Shown: positions 57,034 to 64,000 of the stretch, in pieces
Layout: every line of letters starts with the position of its first letter
How positions within the stretch are numbered: the first letter of the stretch is position 1
Source: Nocardioides limicola
Lineage (GTDB): Bacteria; Actinomycetota; Actinomycetes; Propionibacteriales; Nocardioidaceae
Assembly (NCBI RefSeq): GCF_016827675.1
Contig: NZ_JAERJA010000004.1
Coordinates: 186,001 to 250,000 of the forward strand
Direction: 5' to 3'
Length of the DNA stretch: 64,000 bases
The notes under the pieces: generated by a model
What the model was told of the DNA's origin: nothing
Database searches by the model: none
What the model saw: only the letters and a program-made list of their open reading frames with translations
Position numbers and translations under genes: made by a program

Positions 57034-57064
57034 GCGAAGATTCTTATATAAGAAACTTCGCATG
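57031..57064. promoter_or_regulatory. 34-bp palindromic ArsR operator and promoter
   Basis: CATGCGAAG-A-TTCTTATATAAGAA-A-CTTCGCATG is symmetrical except for one base pair position in each arm. It spans the start codon, the -10 and part of the -35 (TTGACA on the minus strand) of the arsR gene. The core TTCTTATATAAGAA is an unusually AT-rich dyad for this genome and is the expected site for the ArsR dimer. Symmetry makes a mirrored plus-strand start appear at 57032. Confidence 0.85.
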
Positions 57065-57090
57065 TCAAGTCGGAGTCACCATTCCGCCCG

Positions 57091-57153
57091 GATGGGGCCC
57101 AAGTCGATGTCGATGGGGCCCAAGTCGGCGCGGATGGGGCCCAAGTCGGGGGA
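57091..57153 (+). repeat. Three 21-bp tandem repeats upstream of the reductase gene
   Basis: Three consecutive units of GATGGGGCCCAAGTCGnnGnn start at 57091, 57112 and 57133. Each has a GGGGCCC core. The array ends 26 bases before the GTG at 57180. The same unit appears in opposite orientation at 58456-58505, on the other side of the gene. Confidence 0.85.
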
Positions 57154-57179
57154 GCGGGGGTGCCTGAGAGAATCGGCGG

Positions 57180-58442
57180 GTGACCGAGGCGACCCTGACC
57201 CAGACCGACCTGCTCGTCGTCGGCGCCGGCCCCGCCGGCTCCGCAGCGGCGGCGTGGGCGGCGCGGCTGGGCATCGAGGTGCTGCTGGTGGACGCCGCGG
57301 TCTTCCCTCGCGACAAGACCTGCGGCGACGGGCTCACGCCTCGCGCGATCGGTGAGCTGGACCGGCTCGGACTGGCGGACTGGTTGCGAGCCCATGCGGT
57401 CAACCAGGGGCTACGGGCGCAAGGTTTCGGTCAGACCCTCGAGTTGCCCTGGCCGGGCGGCCACCTGCCGTCCTGGGGGTCGGCGGTCGCGCGCACCGAA
57501 CTCGACGACCACCTCCGCTCGGGTGCGATCAAGTCCGGTGCTGCCGCGCTGGACGGGCTGCGGGCCGTCGACGCGGTGCTCGTCGACGGCCGGGTGCGGG
57601 CGGTCCGGTTCCGGCGTACCAACGCGGACGGCGATACCGAGACCGTCGAGATCGGCTGCCAGCGGCTGGTGGTCGCCGACGGCGTCCGCTCACCGTTGGG
57701 CAAGGTCCTGGGTCGTGAGTGGCACCGCGACACCGTGTACGGCGTCGCCGGACGCAGCTATGTGACCTCCACCCGCGCCGACGACCCGTGGATCAGCTCA
57801 CACCTGGAGCTCCGTGACGCCGAGGGTGCGGTGTTGAGCGGCTACGGCTGGATCTTCCCGCTCGGCGCGGACTCCGGTGAGGTCAACCTCGGCGTCGGCA
57901 CCCTGGCCTCGGCCAAGCGTCCCGCCGACCTGGCGGTGCGCCCCCTGATGAGCCTCTACGCGGATCAGCGCCGGGCCGAGTTCGGCCTCGGTGAGGAGTT
58001 GCGCGCCCCCACCTCCGCGCTGCTGCCGATGGGCGGTGCGGTGTCGAACGTCGCCGGCCCCAACTGGGCGCTGATCGGCGACGCCGCCGCCTGCGTGAAC
58101 CCCCTCAACGGGGAAGGCATCGACTACGGACTCGAGACCGGCCGACTGGTTGCGGAACTGCTGACCGAGCAGACCGAGCTGGACCGGGTCTGGCCGGCAC
58201 TGTTGCGCGATCACTACGGCGAGTCGTTCTCGATCGCCCGCCGGGTGGCCGGCATCGCCACCAACCCCAAGATCGTGGCTGCGCTGGGCCCGGCCGGGAT
58301 GCGTTCGGAGTGGTTGATGACGCTGGCGCTGCGCTGGATGGGCAACCTGGTCACCGACGAGGACCGGGACCGTGCGGCCCGGGTGTGGCGCTGGGCGGGC
58401 CGCCGGTCGGTCGCCCGCGACGCCCGGCCCCCGTTCGCCTGA
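57180..58442 (+). CDS. Geranylgeranyl reductase family flavoprotein (MenJ-like candidate)
   Basis: A 420-residue FAD-dependent oxidoreductase. The dinucleotide-binding motif is LLVVGAGPAGSAAAAWAARLG (near residues 10-30), the family motif FPRDKTCGDGLTPRAI follows, and LIGDAAACVNPLNGEGIDYGLETG is the second FAD motif. Such enzymes saturate isoprenoid double bonds; in mycobacteria MenJ acts on menaquinone. GTG 57180 lies six bases after a GAGAAT element, consistent with leaderless transcription. It is not adjacent to the nuo operon but probably serves the same quinone pathway. Confidence 0.88.
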   Translation: MTEATLTQTDLLVVGAGPAGSAAAAWAARLGIEVLLVDAAVFPRDKTCGDGLTPRAIGELDRLGLADWLRAHAVNQGLRAQGFGQTLELPWPGGHLPSWGSAVARTELDDHLRSGAIKSGAAALDGLRAVDAVLVDGRVRAVRFRRTNADGDTETVEIGCQRLVVADGVRSPLGKVLGREWHRDTVYGVAGRSYVTSTRADDPWISSHLELRDAEGAVLSGYGWIFPLGADSGEVNLGVGTLASAKRPADLAVRPLMSLYADQRRAEFGLGEELRAPTSALLPMGGAVSNVAGPNWALIGDAAACVNPLNGEGIDYGLETGRLVAELLTEQTELDRVWPALLRDHYGESFSIARRVAGIATNPKIVAALGPAGMRSEWLMTLALRWMGNLVTDEDRDRAARVWRWAGRRSVARDARPPFA

Positions 58443-58455
58443 CCCCTGCCCCGCC

Positions 58456-58505
58456 GAGTTGGGCCCCATCCGCATCGAGTTGGGCCCCATCCGCATCGAG
58501 TTGGG
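58456..58505 (-). repeat. 21-bp repeat array downstream of the reductase gene, inverted
   Basis: Two identical units GAGTTGGGCCCCATCCGCATC (58456-58476, 58477-58497) and a truncated third (58498-58505). Read on the minus strand they become GATGCGGATGGGGCCCAACTC, the same consensus as the array at 57091-57153. The array lies between the stop of the reductase and the Nudix gene. Confidence 0.85.
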
Positions 58506-58558
58506 TCTGGTACCGGCGGCGGGTGGAGTCAGCGGCCGGGAGGCTAGGCTCGTCAGCC

Positions 58559-59446
58559 ATGAGCCACCTGCCTCGCTTCCAACGGGTCGCGGCGTACGCC
58601 GTCATCCTGCGCGGCGACCGGATCCTGCTGTCCAGGCTGGCTCCACGGGTCACTCCGACCGAGCGATGGACCCTGCCCGGTGGTGGCCTCGAGCACGGTG
58701 AACACCCCCGCGACGCCGTGGTCCGGGAGGTGCGGGAGGAGACCGGGCTGCGGGTCACGGTGACCGACTCCGCCCACCTGCATTCGGTGCACATGCCCGA
58801 GACCTGGCGTGACGGCAGGCAGGTCGACGCGCACGCGCTGCGCATCGTCTACGAGGGCTGGGTGGCCCCGGACGCGCCCGAGCCGCAGGTGCAGGAGGTC
58901 GACGGGTCGACCGTCGAGTCCCGCTGGATCCCGGTGGCCGAGGTGCTTTCGGGCGAGGTGCCGACCGTTCCGCTGGTACGACGCGCCCTGGCCGAGCACC
59001 GTATCGCCCAGCGGCAACGACTCGCCGTCTACGCCTGGATCGAACGCGACGGCCGGGTGCTGCTCACCCGGATCTCCAGCAAGGGCCCGGGTCGTGGCGC
59101 CTGGACGTTGCCCGGCGGTGGCATCGACCATGGCGAGCCGCCCGAGGCCGCGCTGATCCGTGAGATCGCGGAGGAGACCGGGCTGACCGGGTCCCCGACC
59201 GGCCTGCTCGGGGTGCACCATCATCATTTCACCGGCGTCGCGCCCACCGGCCGGGAGGAGGACTTCCACGGCATCGGCCTGATCTTCGCCGCCACCGTCG
59301 ACGGCGCTACACCCCGTGTGGTGGAGTCCGACGGGACCACCGACGCCGTCGAGTGGGTGCCGATCTCCGAGGTGGGCCAACGCCCGATAGTGCCGTTGGT
59401 CGAGTTCGCCCTCGGCCTCGCGAACGAGAGTGCAGGACAGCCGTGA
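58559..59446 (+). CDS. Tandem Nudix hydrolase
   Basis: A 295-residue protein with two complete Nudix domains. Each has a full box: GGLEHGEHPRDAVVREVREE (about residues 42-61) and GGIDHGEPPEAALIREIAEE (about 187-206), both with the REVREETG/REIAEETG metal-binding core. Nudix enzymes cleave nucleoside diphosphate derivatives; substrate unknown. The ATG at 58559 follows TAGGCT (58545-58550) by eight bases. The stop overlaps the GTG of the flavin/iron-sulfur dehydrogenase. Confidence 0.9.
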   Translation: MSHLPRFQRVAAYAVILRGDRILLSRLAPRVTPTERWTLPGGGLEHGEHPRDAVVREVREETGLRVTVTDSAHLHSVHMPETWRDGRQVDAHALRIVYEGWVAPDAPEPQVQEVDGSTVESRWIPVAEVLSGEVPTVPLVRRALAEHRIAQRQRLAVYAWIERDGRVLLTRISSKGPGRGAWTLPGGGIDHGEPPEAALIREIAEETGLTGSPTGLLGVHHHHFTGVAPTGREEDFHGIGLIFAATVDGATPRVVESDGTTDAVEWVPISEVGQRPIVPLVEFALGLANESAGQP

Positions 59447-62220
59447 GCCCCCACGATGCGAGCGACCTCGCCGCCGAACTGACCCGCCGCGGAGTCAGCG
59501 GCGTCGACGACTCGACGCTGGCCCGGGCGCTCTACTCCGCCGACGCCTCCCTGCACCGGGTGCTCCCCCAGGTGGTGGCCCGACCGGCGCACGTCGACGA
59601 ACTGCCGGTCATCCTGGACGCCGCCACCGTCCTCGGCGTGCCGGTCACCATGCGCGGCGCCGGCACCTCGATCGCCGGCAACGCCATCGGCCCGGGCATC
59701 GTCGTGGACACCCGTGACCTGGCCCGGTTCACCATCGATCCCGACAGCCGCACCGCCCAGGTGGAGCCCGGGGTCGTGCACGCCCGACTCCAGAAGGCCG
59801 CCGCCGCGCACGGACTGCGCTTCGGCCCGGACCCCTCCACCCACACCCGGTGCACGATCGGGGGGATGATCGGCAACAACGCCTGCGGCTCGCGGGCGCT
59901 CGGCTACGGCCGCACCAGCGACAACGTGGAGCGGCTCGACGTGCTCTTCGGCACCGGCGAGCGGGCGGTTCTCGACGCGTCGTACGACGGTCCGGCCGGG
60001 GCCGCGCTCACCGGCCTCGCGGCCGAGCACCTGGCCCACATCCGCACCGGCTTCGGCCGGTTCTCCCGGCAGGTCAGCGGCTACTCCCTGGAGCACCTGC
60101 TGCCGGAGCAGCAGCGGCTGGACCGGTTCCTGGTCGGCTCCGAGGGCACGCTCGGGATCGTCCTGGGCGCACGCGTGCGACTGGTGCCCGACGAACCCGT
60201 GCGACACCTGCTGGTGCTGGGGTATCCGACGATGCCGGAGGCCGCCGACGCGGTGCCCGCGATCCTGGCCGCCGGCGAGGGTCGGCTGGTCGCCTGTGAG
60301 GGCCTGGACGCCGCGATCGTGGACCTGGCCCGGCGCCGATCGGCGGTGCCGGAGCTGCCTCGCGGCGAGGGCTACCTCTATGTCGAGGCAGCCGGCGCCG
60401 ACGCCTCCGACGTGCTGACGCGGGTCGCTGCCGCGGCCGGCGCCCTGGACCAGCGGGTCATCACCGATCGGGCCGCTCAGGCCGCCCTGTGGCGGGTGCG
60501 CGAGGACGGCGCCGGCCTGGCCGCGGTCAGCCTGGACTCGCCGGCGTACTCGGGCTGGGAGGACGCCGCGGTGCCGCCGGAGAACCTGGGCGCCTGGTTG
60601 CGGGACTTCGACTCCCTGCTCGCCGACCATGGACTGCGAGGGCTGCCGTACGGCCACTTCGGCGACGGCTGCGTGCACGCCCGGATCGACTTCCCGCTGC
60701 GCGACCCCGGTGGCGTCGAACTCTTCGGTGACTTCATGCGCGCCTGCGCGGAACGGCTGGCCGACTACGGGGGCAGTCTCTCCGGTGAGCACGGCGACGG
60801 CCGAGCCCGCTCCTCCCTGCTGCCGCTGATGTACGACGACACCTCGCTGTCGCTGTTCGGCCGGGTGAAGGCGATCTGCGATCCGGACAACCTGCTCAAC
60901 CCGGGGGTGCTGGTCGATCCCGATCCGTTCGACGAGGACCTGCGTGCGCCTCGGCCCCGGCAGGAGCCGGCGCTGGGCCTGCGGATGGAGCCGCTGACCG
61001 ACCAGGCGCATCGGTGCACCGGCGTCGGCAAGTGCGTGGCCCCGGACCCTCGTGGGGTGATGTGTCCGTCGTACCTGGCCACGGGGCAGGAGAAGGACTC
61101 CACGCGCGGCCGGGCCCGGGTCCTCCAGGAGGCGCTGGACGGCTCGCTGGTCGACGGGCTGACCGACCCGGCGGTGACCGAGGCGCTGGATCTGTGTCTG
61201 GCCTGCAAGGGGTGCGCCAGCGACTGCCCGACGGGCGTCGATGTGGCCACCTGGAAGTCCGAGGTGCTGCATCAGGTCCACGACGTGGCCGGGGTACGGC
61301 GACCACGCACCCACCGCACCCTCGGCGCGCTGCCGCGCTGGCTGCGCCTGGCCAGGCCGGTGGCGCCGCTGGTCAACGCGGCGATCCGGGTGCCGTTCCT
61401 GGCCCGGGTGGCGAAGGCGTCGGCCGGCATCGACCCCCAGCGTGGACTGCCGGCGCTGGGTCGCGGACGGCTGCCGGTGGGCGATTCCGACCCCGAGGTC
61501 TGGGTGTGGGCCGACTCGATCACTGCCGGGATGACCCCGCAGGCCGTGCATGCCGCGGTGCGGGTGCTGCGTTCGGCCGGGCTGCGGGTCGGCGTGGTCG
61601 GGCCGCAGGCATGCTGTGGGCTGACCTGGGTGGCCACCGGGCAGCTCGACCAGGCACGGGCCCGGATGAGGGCGGCGGTCGACGACCTGCACCCGCTGGT
61701 CGCCGCCGGCACCCCGGTGGTCGGGCTGGAGCCGTCGTGCACCGCGACGATGCGGGAGGACGCGGTCCGGCTCCTCGACGATCCGCGGGCCGCTGAGGTG
61801 GCGGCGGGGGTGCGGACCCTGGCCGAGGTGCTGACCGAGCGGCTCGAGGCGGGGGCGTGGTCGCCGCCGGACCTGACCGGCGAGACAGTCGTGGCCCAAC
61901 CGCATTGCCACCACGCGTCGGTGCTCGGGTGGGCCGCCGACGAGGCGTTGCTGAAGGCCGCCGGCGCCGAGGTCCGCAAGGTCGATGGCTGCTGCGGCCT
62001 GGCCGGCGCGTTCGGGATGGAAGCGGGTCATTACGAGGTGTCGGTGGCGGTCGCGGAGACCTCCCTGCTGCCGGCGGTCCGGGACCTGGTCGATGGTGTC
62101 GTGCTGGCCGACGGGTTCTCCTGCCGACACCAGCTCGCGGACCTGGCCGACGTGCGGGCGCTGCATCTGGCCGAGCTCTTCGACCCCGGTGAGCCGCAGC
62201 GCTACTCCACCCGGGGCTGA
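59443..62220 (+). CDS. FAD/4Fe-4S 2-hydroxyacid dehydrogenase (GlcD-GlpC fusion)
   Basis: A 925-residue enzyme. The N-terminal half is a vanillyl-alcohol-oxidase-type FAD domain (TMRGAGTSIAGNAIGPGIVV, GGMIGNNACGSRALGYGRTS) with a C-terminal GlcD region (FGDGCVHARIDF, GEHGDGRARSS). Two ferredoxin-like clusters follow: CTGVGKCVAP..GVMCPS and CLACKGCASDCPTG. Two CCG domains end the protein (PQACCGLTW, DGCCGLAGAFG). This matches YdiJ-like enzymes that oxidise D-lactate or D-2-hydroxyglutarate into the respiratory chain. GTG start overlaps the Nudix stop. Confidence 0.9.
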   Translation: MSPHDASDLAAELTRRGVSGVDDSTLARALYSADASLHRVLPQVVARPAHVDELPVILDAATVLGVPVTMRGAGTSIAGNAIGPGIVVDTRDLARFTIDPDSRTAQVEPGVVHARLQKAAAAHGLRFGPDPSTHTRCTIGGMIGNNACGSRALGYGRTSDNVERLDVLFGTGERAVLDASYDGPAGAALTGLAAEHLAHIRTGFGRFSRQVSGYSLEHLLPEQQRLDRFLVGSEGTLGIVLGARVRLVPDEPVRHLLVLGYPTMPEAADAVPAILAAGEGRLVACEGLDAAIVDLARRRSAVPELPRGEGYLYVEAAGADASDVLTRVAAAAGALDQRVITDRAAQAALWRVREDGAGLAAVSLDSPAYSGWEDAAVPPENLGAWLRDFDSLLADHGLRGLPYGHFGDGCVHARIDFPLRDPGGVELFGDFMRACAERLADYGGSLSGEHGDGRARSSLLPLMYDDTSLSLFGRVKAICDPDNLLNPGVLVDPDPFDEDLRAPRPRQEPALGLRMEPLTDQAHRCTGVGKCVAPDPRGVMCPSYLATGQEKDSTRGRARVLQEALDGSLVDGLTDPAVTEALDLCLACKGCASDCPTGVDVATWKSEVLHQVHDVAGVRRPRTHRTLGALPRWLRLARPVAPLVNAAIRVPFLARVAKASAGIDPQRGLPALGRGRLPVGDSDPEVWVWADSITAGMTPQAVHAAVRVLRSAGLRVGVVGPQACCGLTWVATGQLDQARARMRAAVDDLHPLVAAGTPVVGLEPSCTATMREDAVRLLDDPRAAEVAAGVRTLAEVLTERLEAGAWSPPDLTGETVVAQPHCHHASVLGWAADEALLKAAGAEVRKVDGCCGLAGAFGMEAGHYEVSVAVAETSLLPAVRDLVDGVVLADGFSCRHQLADLADVRALHLAELFDPGEPQRYSTRG

Positions 62221-62333
62221 GCTCCCGGCGCACAGCGGAGGCAGTTGCCTCGGTTCCCCTCGCCGATGTCCCTGGTGCCCGGGACTCCGGGTGGCCGAGG
62301 GTGGGGATGGTTCCCGAGGAAAGGACGCCCACC

Positions 62334-63002
62334 ATGTCTCCCATCACCCAACCTCGCACCCGGAGGCGGCCCGCCTGGCTGCTGCTGGCTTCGCTGCCCC
62401 CGGTTGTCGGATTCGTCATCGTCACGGTGACGTCATTGGTCCCACGACTTCCCGACTCGGAGTCGTCGAGCGCGGCCCTGGCGACCGCGCAACTCGCCCA
62501 GATGCGGCCGGCCTGGATCCTGATGCATCTGCTCTGGGCGGCCCCGGTCGTCCTGGGCGCCCTCGGGGTGTTCGTCCTGGCCGGAGGGGCGCCGGGGAGG
62601 TTCGCGGGTATCGCGAGGGTGCTTGCGCCGGTCGCGGTTGTGGTGATGGTCGGCTACCTCCTCGCCCAGGTGGCGTTGCTCGGCGCCGACGGTCCCACGG
62701 TGGGGGACAGTTCGGTGTACACCGTGGGTCTGGCGCTCAGCCTGGTCGGGTTCTGGGCCGCGGTCCTGGCGACGATCGCGACCTGTGTCGAGTTGATCCG
62801 TCACCGGGTCGTCCCCAGGGTTGCCGGGGTGGTGGCGGCCCTGTGCGGTCTCTACCTGGTATTCGACCTGGTTGCCTACCTGCCCGCGATGGTCAGCGAG
62901 ACGAGGCTTGACGAGGCGATCGGGCTGCCTCCCATCGTCGTGGCCGTGTTCTGGGCGATCCTCGGTGGCGGCCTGCTCAGGCGCGTACCTTCAGAGGTAT
63001 GA
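62334..63002 (+). CDS. Polytopic membrane protein of unknown function
   Basis: A 222-residue protein with an Arg-rich N-terminus (TQPRTRRRPAW) and about six membrane helices. No recognised motif. ATG 62334 follows AGGAAAGGA by eight bases; the preceding frame back to 62301 is less likely. Its stop overlaps the ATG of the likely sensor kinase (ATGA), so it may be part of that signalling unit. Confidence 0.75.
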   Translation: MSPITQPRTRRRPAWLLLASLPPVVGFVIVTVTSLVPRLPDSESSSAALATAQLAQMRPAWILMHLLWAAPVVLGALGVFVLAGGAPGRFAGIARVLAPVAVVVMVGYLLAQVALLGADGPTVGDSSVYTVGLALSLVGFWAAVLATIATCVELIRHRVVPRVAGVVAALCGLYLVFDLVAYLPAMVSETRLDEAIGLPPIVVAVFWAILGGGLLRRVPSEV

Positions 63003-64000
63003 GCTGGCCGGTCGGCCGGATGGTCGCACGAGGCATGGTGCTCGCGTGCGCGGGCATCTACCTCGGCGGCCTGCTGCTCTGGGCACGGGACGGGCAGAGC
63101 GTCGTTGCGCTGTGGCTGCTGCCGGACTCCTGGTCGGATCAGGGGTTGGAACGGGCCGCCGCGGAACTGGGTGTGCCACTGTCCACGGTGACGGCGTACT
63201 TCATGGCGCTCACCGTGGCCCCGGCGGCTGTCGGCCTCGTGGCGGCTCTGCTCGTCCTCCGCGGCGCCACCGAGTGGTTCCGCTGCTACCTGGCGGTGGC
63301 GCTGGCCCTGTTCGGGACGCTCAACAGCGCCATCCCGACGGTGTACGACGAGGTGGCCGGTGGGGTCCTCGGACAGGCTGTCGCCGGACTGCAGGGGGTC
63401 GCCTGGGTCGGTCTGTTCGCGCTGGTCTACGTCTTCCCCGACGGACGCTTCGTCCCTCGGTGGACCCGGTGGGCGGTGGTCGCGTGGGCGGCCTACCTGC
63501 CGTACTCCTGGCTGATAGCGCAGTGGGGGTTCTCGGACCAGGACAGCCCCGCCGCCGTCGTGCCGTTGGTGCTGCTGTGGGCCACCGCCGCCTACGCGGC
63601 CGTTCACCGCTACTGGAAGGCGGACCCCGAGCAACGGCGGCAACTGCGAGGTGTGGTCGCTGCGCTGGTGCTCTGGCTCACCTACATCGCGGTGCTGCTC
63701 GGGTCGCCGTTGCTGGCGCTGACTGCGGAGGTCGGAGCTCGTGGTCTGCTTGTCGGCGCGGCGACGGCGCTCGTCTCCCATGCGATCGTCACTCTGGTTC
63801 CCGCGGCGGTCGCCGTGGCCGTCCTCCGCTACCGCCTGTACGACGTGGATGTCTGGGTCAACCGGGCGCTGGTCTATGGGTTGCTGACCGGGCTGGTGGT
63901 CCTGGTGTACGGCATGGTCGCGGCCCTGGGCGGCGTGGTCTGGCCGGGTGACAGTCAGGCCAGCGCGGTGTTGGCGGTGATCGTGGTCGCGGTCGTGTTC
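62999..64000 (+). CDS. Membrane sensor protein, probable histidine kinase (N-terminal part)
   Basis: The frame is open to the window end; 334 residues are visible. It contains about eight membrane helices. ALVYVFPDGRFVPRWTRW and LRYRLYDVDVWVNRALVYGL are characteristic of the membrane-sensor region of actinobacterial histidine kinases of the LiaS/DesK-like type. The kinase domain itself lies beyond the window, so the call is an inference from the sensor region. It is coupled to the preceding membrane protein by an ATGA overlap. Confidence 0.65.
   Translation, partial: MSWPVGRMVARGMVLACAGIYLGGLLLWARDGQSVVALWLLPDSWSDQGLERAAAELGVPLSTVTAYFMALTVAPAAVGLVAALLVLRGATEWFRCYLAVALALFGTLNSAIPTVYDEVAGGVLGQAVAGLQGVAWVGLFALVYVFPDGRFVPRWTRWAVVAWAAYLPYSWLIAQWGFSDQDSPAAVVPLVLLWATAAYAAVHRYWKADPEQRRQLRGVVAALVLWLTYIAVLLGSPLLALTAEVGARGLLVGAATALVSHAIVTLVPAAVAVAVLRYRLYDVDVWVNRALVYGLLTGLVVLVYGMVAALGGVVWPGDSQASAVLAVIVVAVVF

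Noticed and set aside
57091..57153. Possible CRISPR array
   Set aside because: Units are directly joined without spacers, there are only three of them, and no cas genes are present.
57032..57355. A plus-strand frame starting MRRFLYKKLR within the arsR operator
   Set aside because: It arises from the palindrome, which mirrors the minus-strand start; downstream it runs through the 21-bp repeats and the wrong frame of the reductase gene.
59224..62166. A 980-codon minus-strand open frame opposite the flavin/iron-sulfur dehydrogenase
   Set aside because: The plus strand encodes clear FAD and Fe-S motifs; the opposite translation has none.

Overview
The window is a contiguous stretch of an actinobacterial chromosome. 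The evidence is very G+C-rich coding DNA, dense GTGA/ATGA start-stop overlaps, many probable leaderless genes, an Mce import operon, menaquinone-type prenyl and geranylgeranyl genes, a KorAB-type 2-oxoacid:ferredoxin oxidoreductase, and the order tRNA-Thr, tRNA-Met, rpmG, hadA/hadB-like, tRNA-Trp, secE, nusG, rplK, rplA, rplJ, rplL, rpoB, rpoC. The last order is also found in mycobacteria, but the surrounding genes look more like Nocardioidaceae or another Propionibacteriales lineage. The genus is not resolved. No phage, insertion sequence or CRISPR array was seen.

Layout. 1-6.7 kb: end of the complex I operon (nuoJ partial, K, L, M, N) coupled to a long-chain polyprenyl diphosphate synthase. 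6.7-9.1 kb: RarD-like permease and two small secreted proteins. 9.1-14.8 kb: a self-contained glycoside module (operator, sugar-binding lipoprotein, two permeases, GH1 beta-glucosidase, LacI regulator) without its own ATPase. 14.8-18.5 kb: korAB and a YajQ protein on the minus strand. 18.6-24.5 kb: tRNA-Tyr, an FCD/GntR regulator with a fatty acid hydroxylase-family protein, pirin, tag, lrgAB-like pair, amidase. 24.5-31.3 kb: tRNA genes, rpmG, a heptad-repeat coiled-coil protein, two MaoC-fold dehydratase genes, murB, thioesterase, two DUF4190-like proteins, adenosine deaminase, aminotransferase. 31.3-35.2 kb: secE-nusG-rplKA and rplJL with terminators and leader hairpins. 35.4-46.6 kb: a complete Mce transporter operon (ATPase, two YrbE permeases, six MCE proteins, two accessory membrane proteins) between rplL and rpoB. 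46.7-54.3 kb: rpoB-rpoC and a strong terminator. 54.4-57.1 kb: methyltransferase, then a minus-strand metal module (ArsR-type sensor, Cys/His-rich metallothionein-like protein, CobW GTPase). 57.1-64 kb: geranylgeranyl reductase flanked by inverted 21-bp repeat arrays, tandem-Nudix protein, flavin/iron-sulfur dehydrogenase, a membrane protein and the start of a likely sensor kinase.

The points that most deserve follow-up are: the ArsR/metallothionein-like/CobW module with its 34-bp palindromic operator; two matching KstR-like palindromes in front of korA and a thioesterase; a degenerate J-domain fused to an Mce-associated membrane domain; the intergenic repeat arrays near 56.3, 57.1 and 58.5 kb; and twin hairpins with related loops between nusG and rplK. 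All functions are inferred from reading the sequence; no database search was run.
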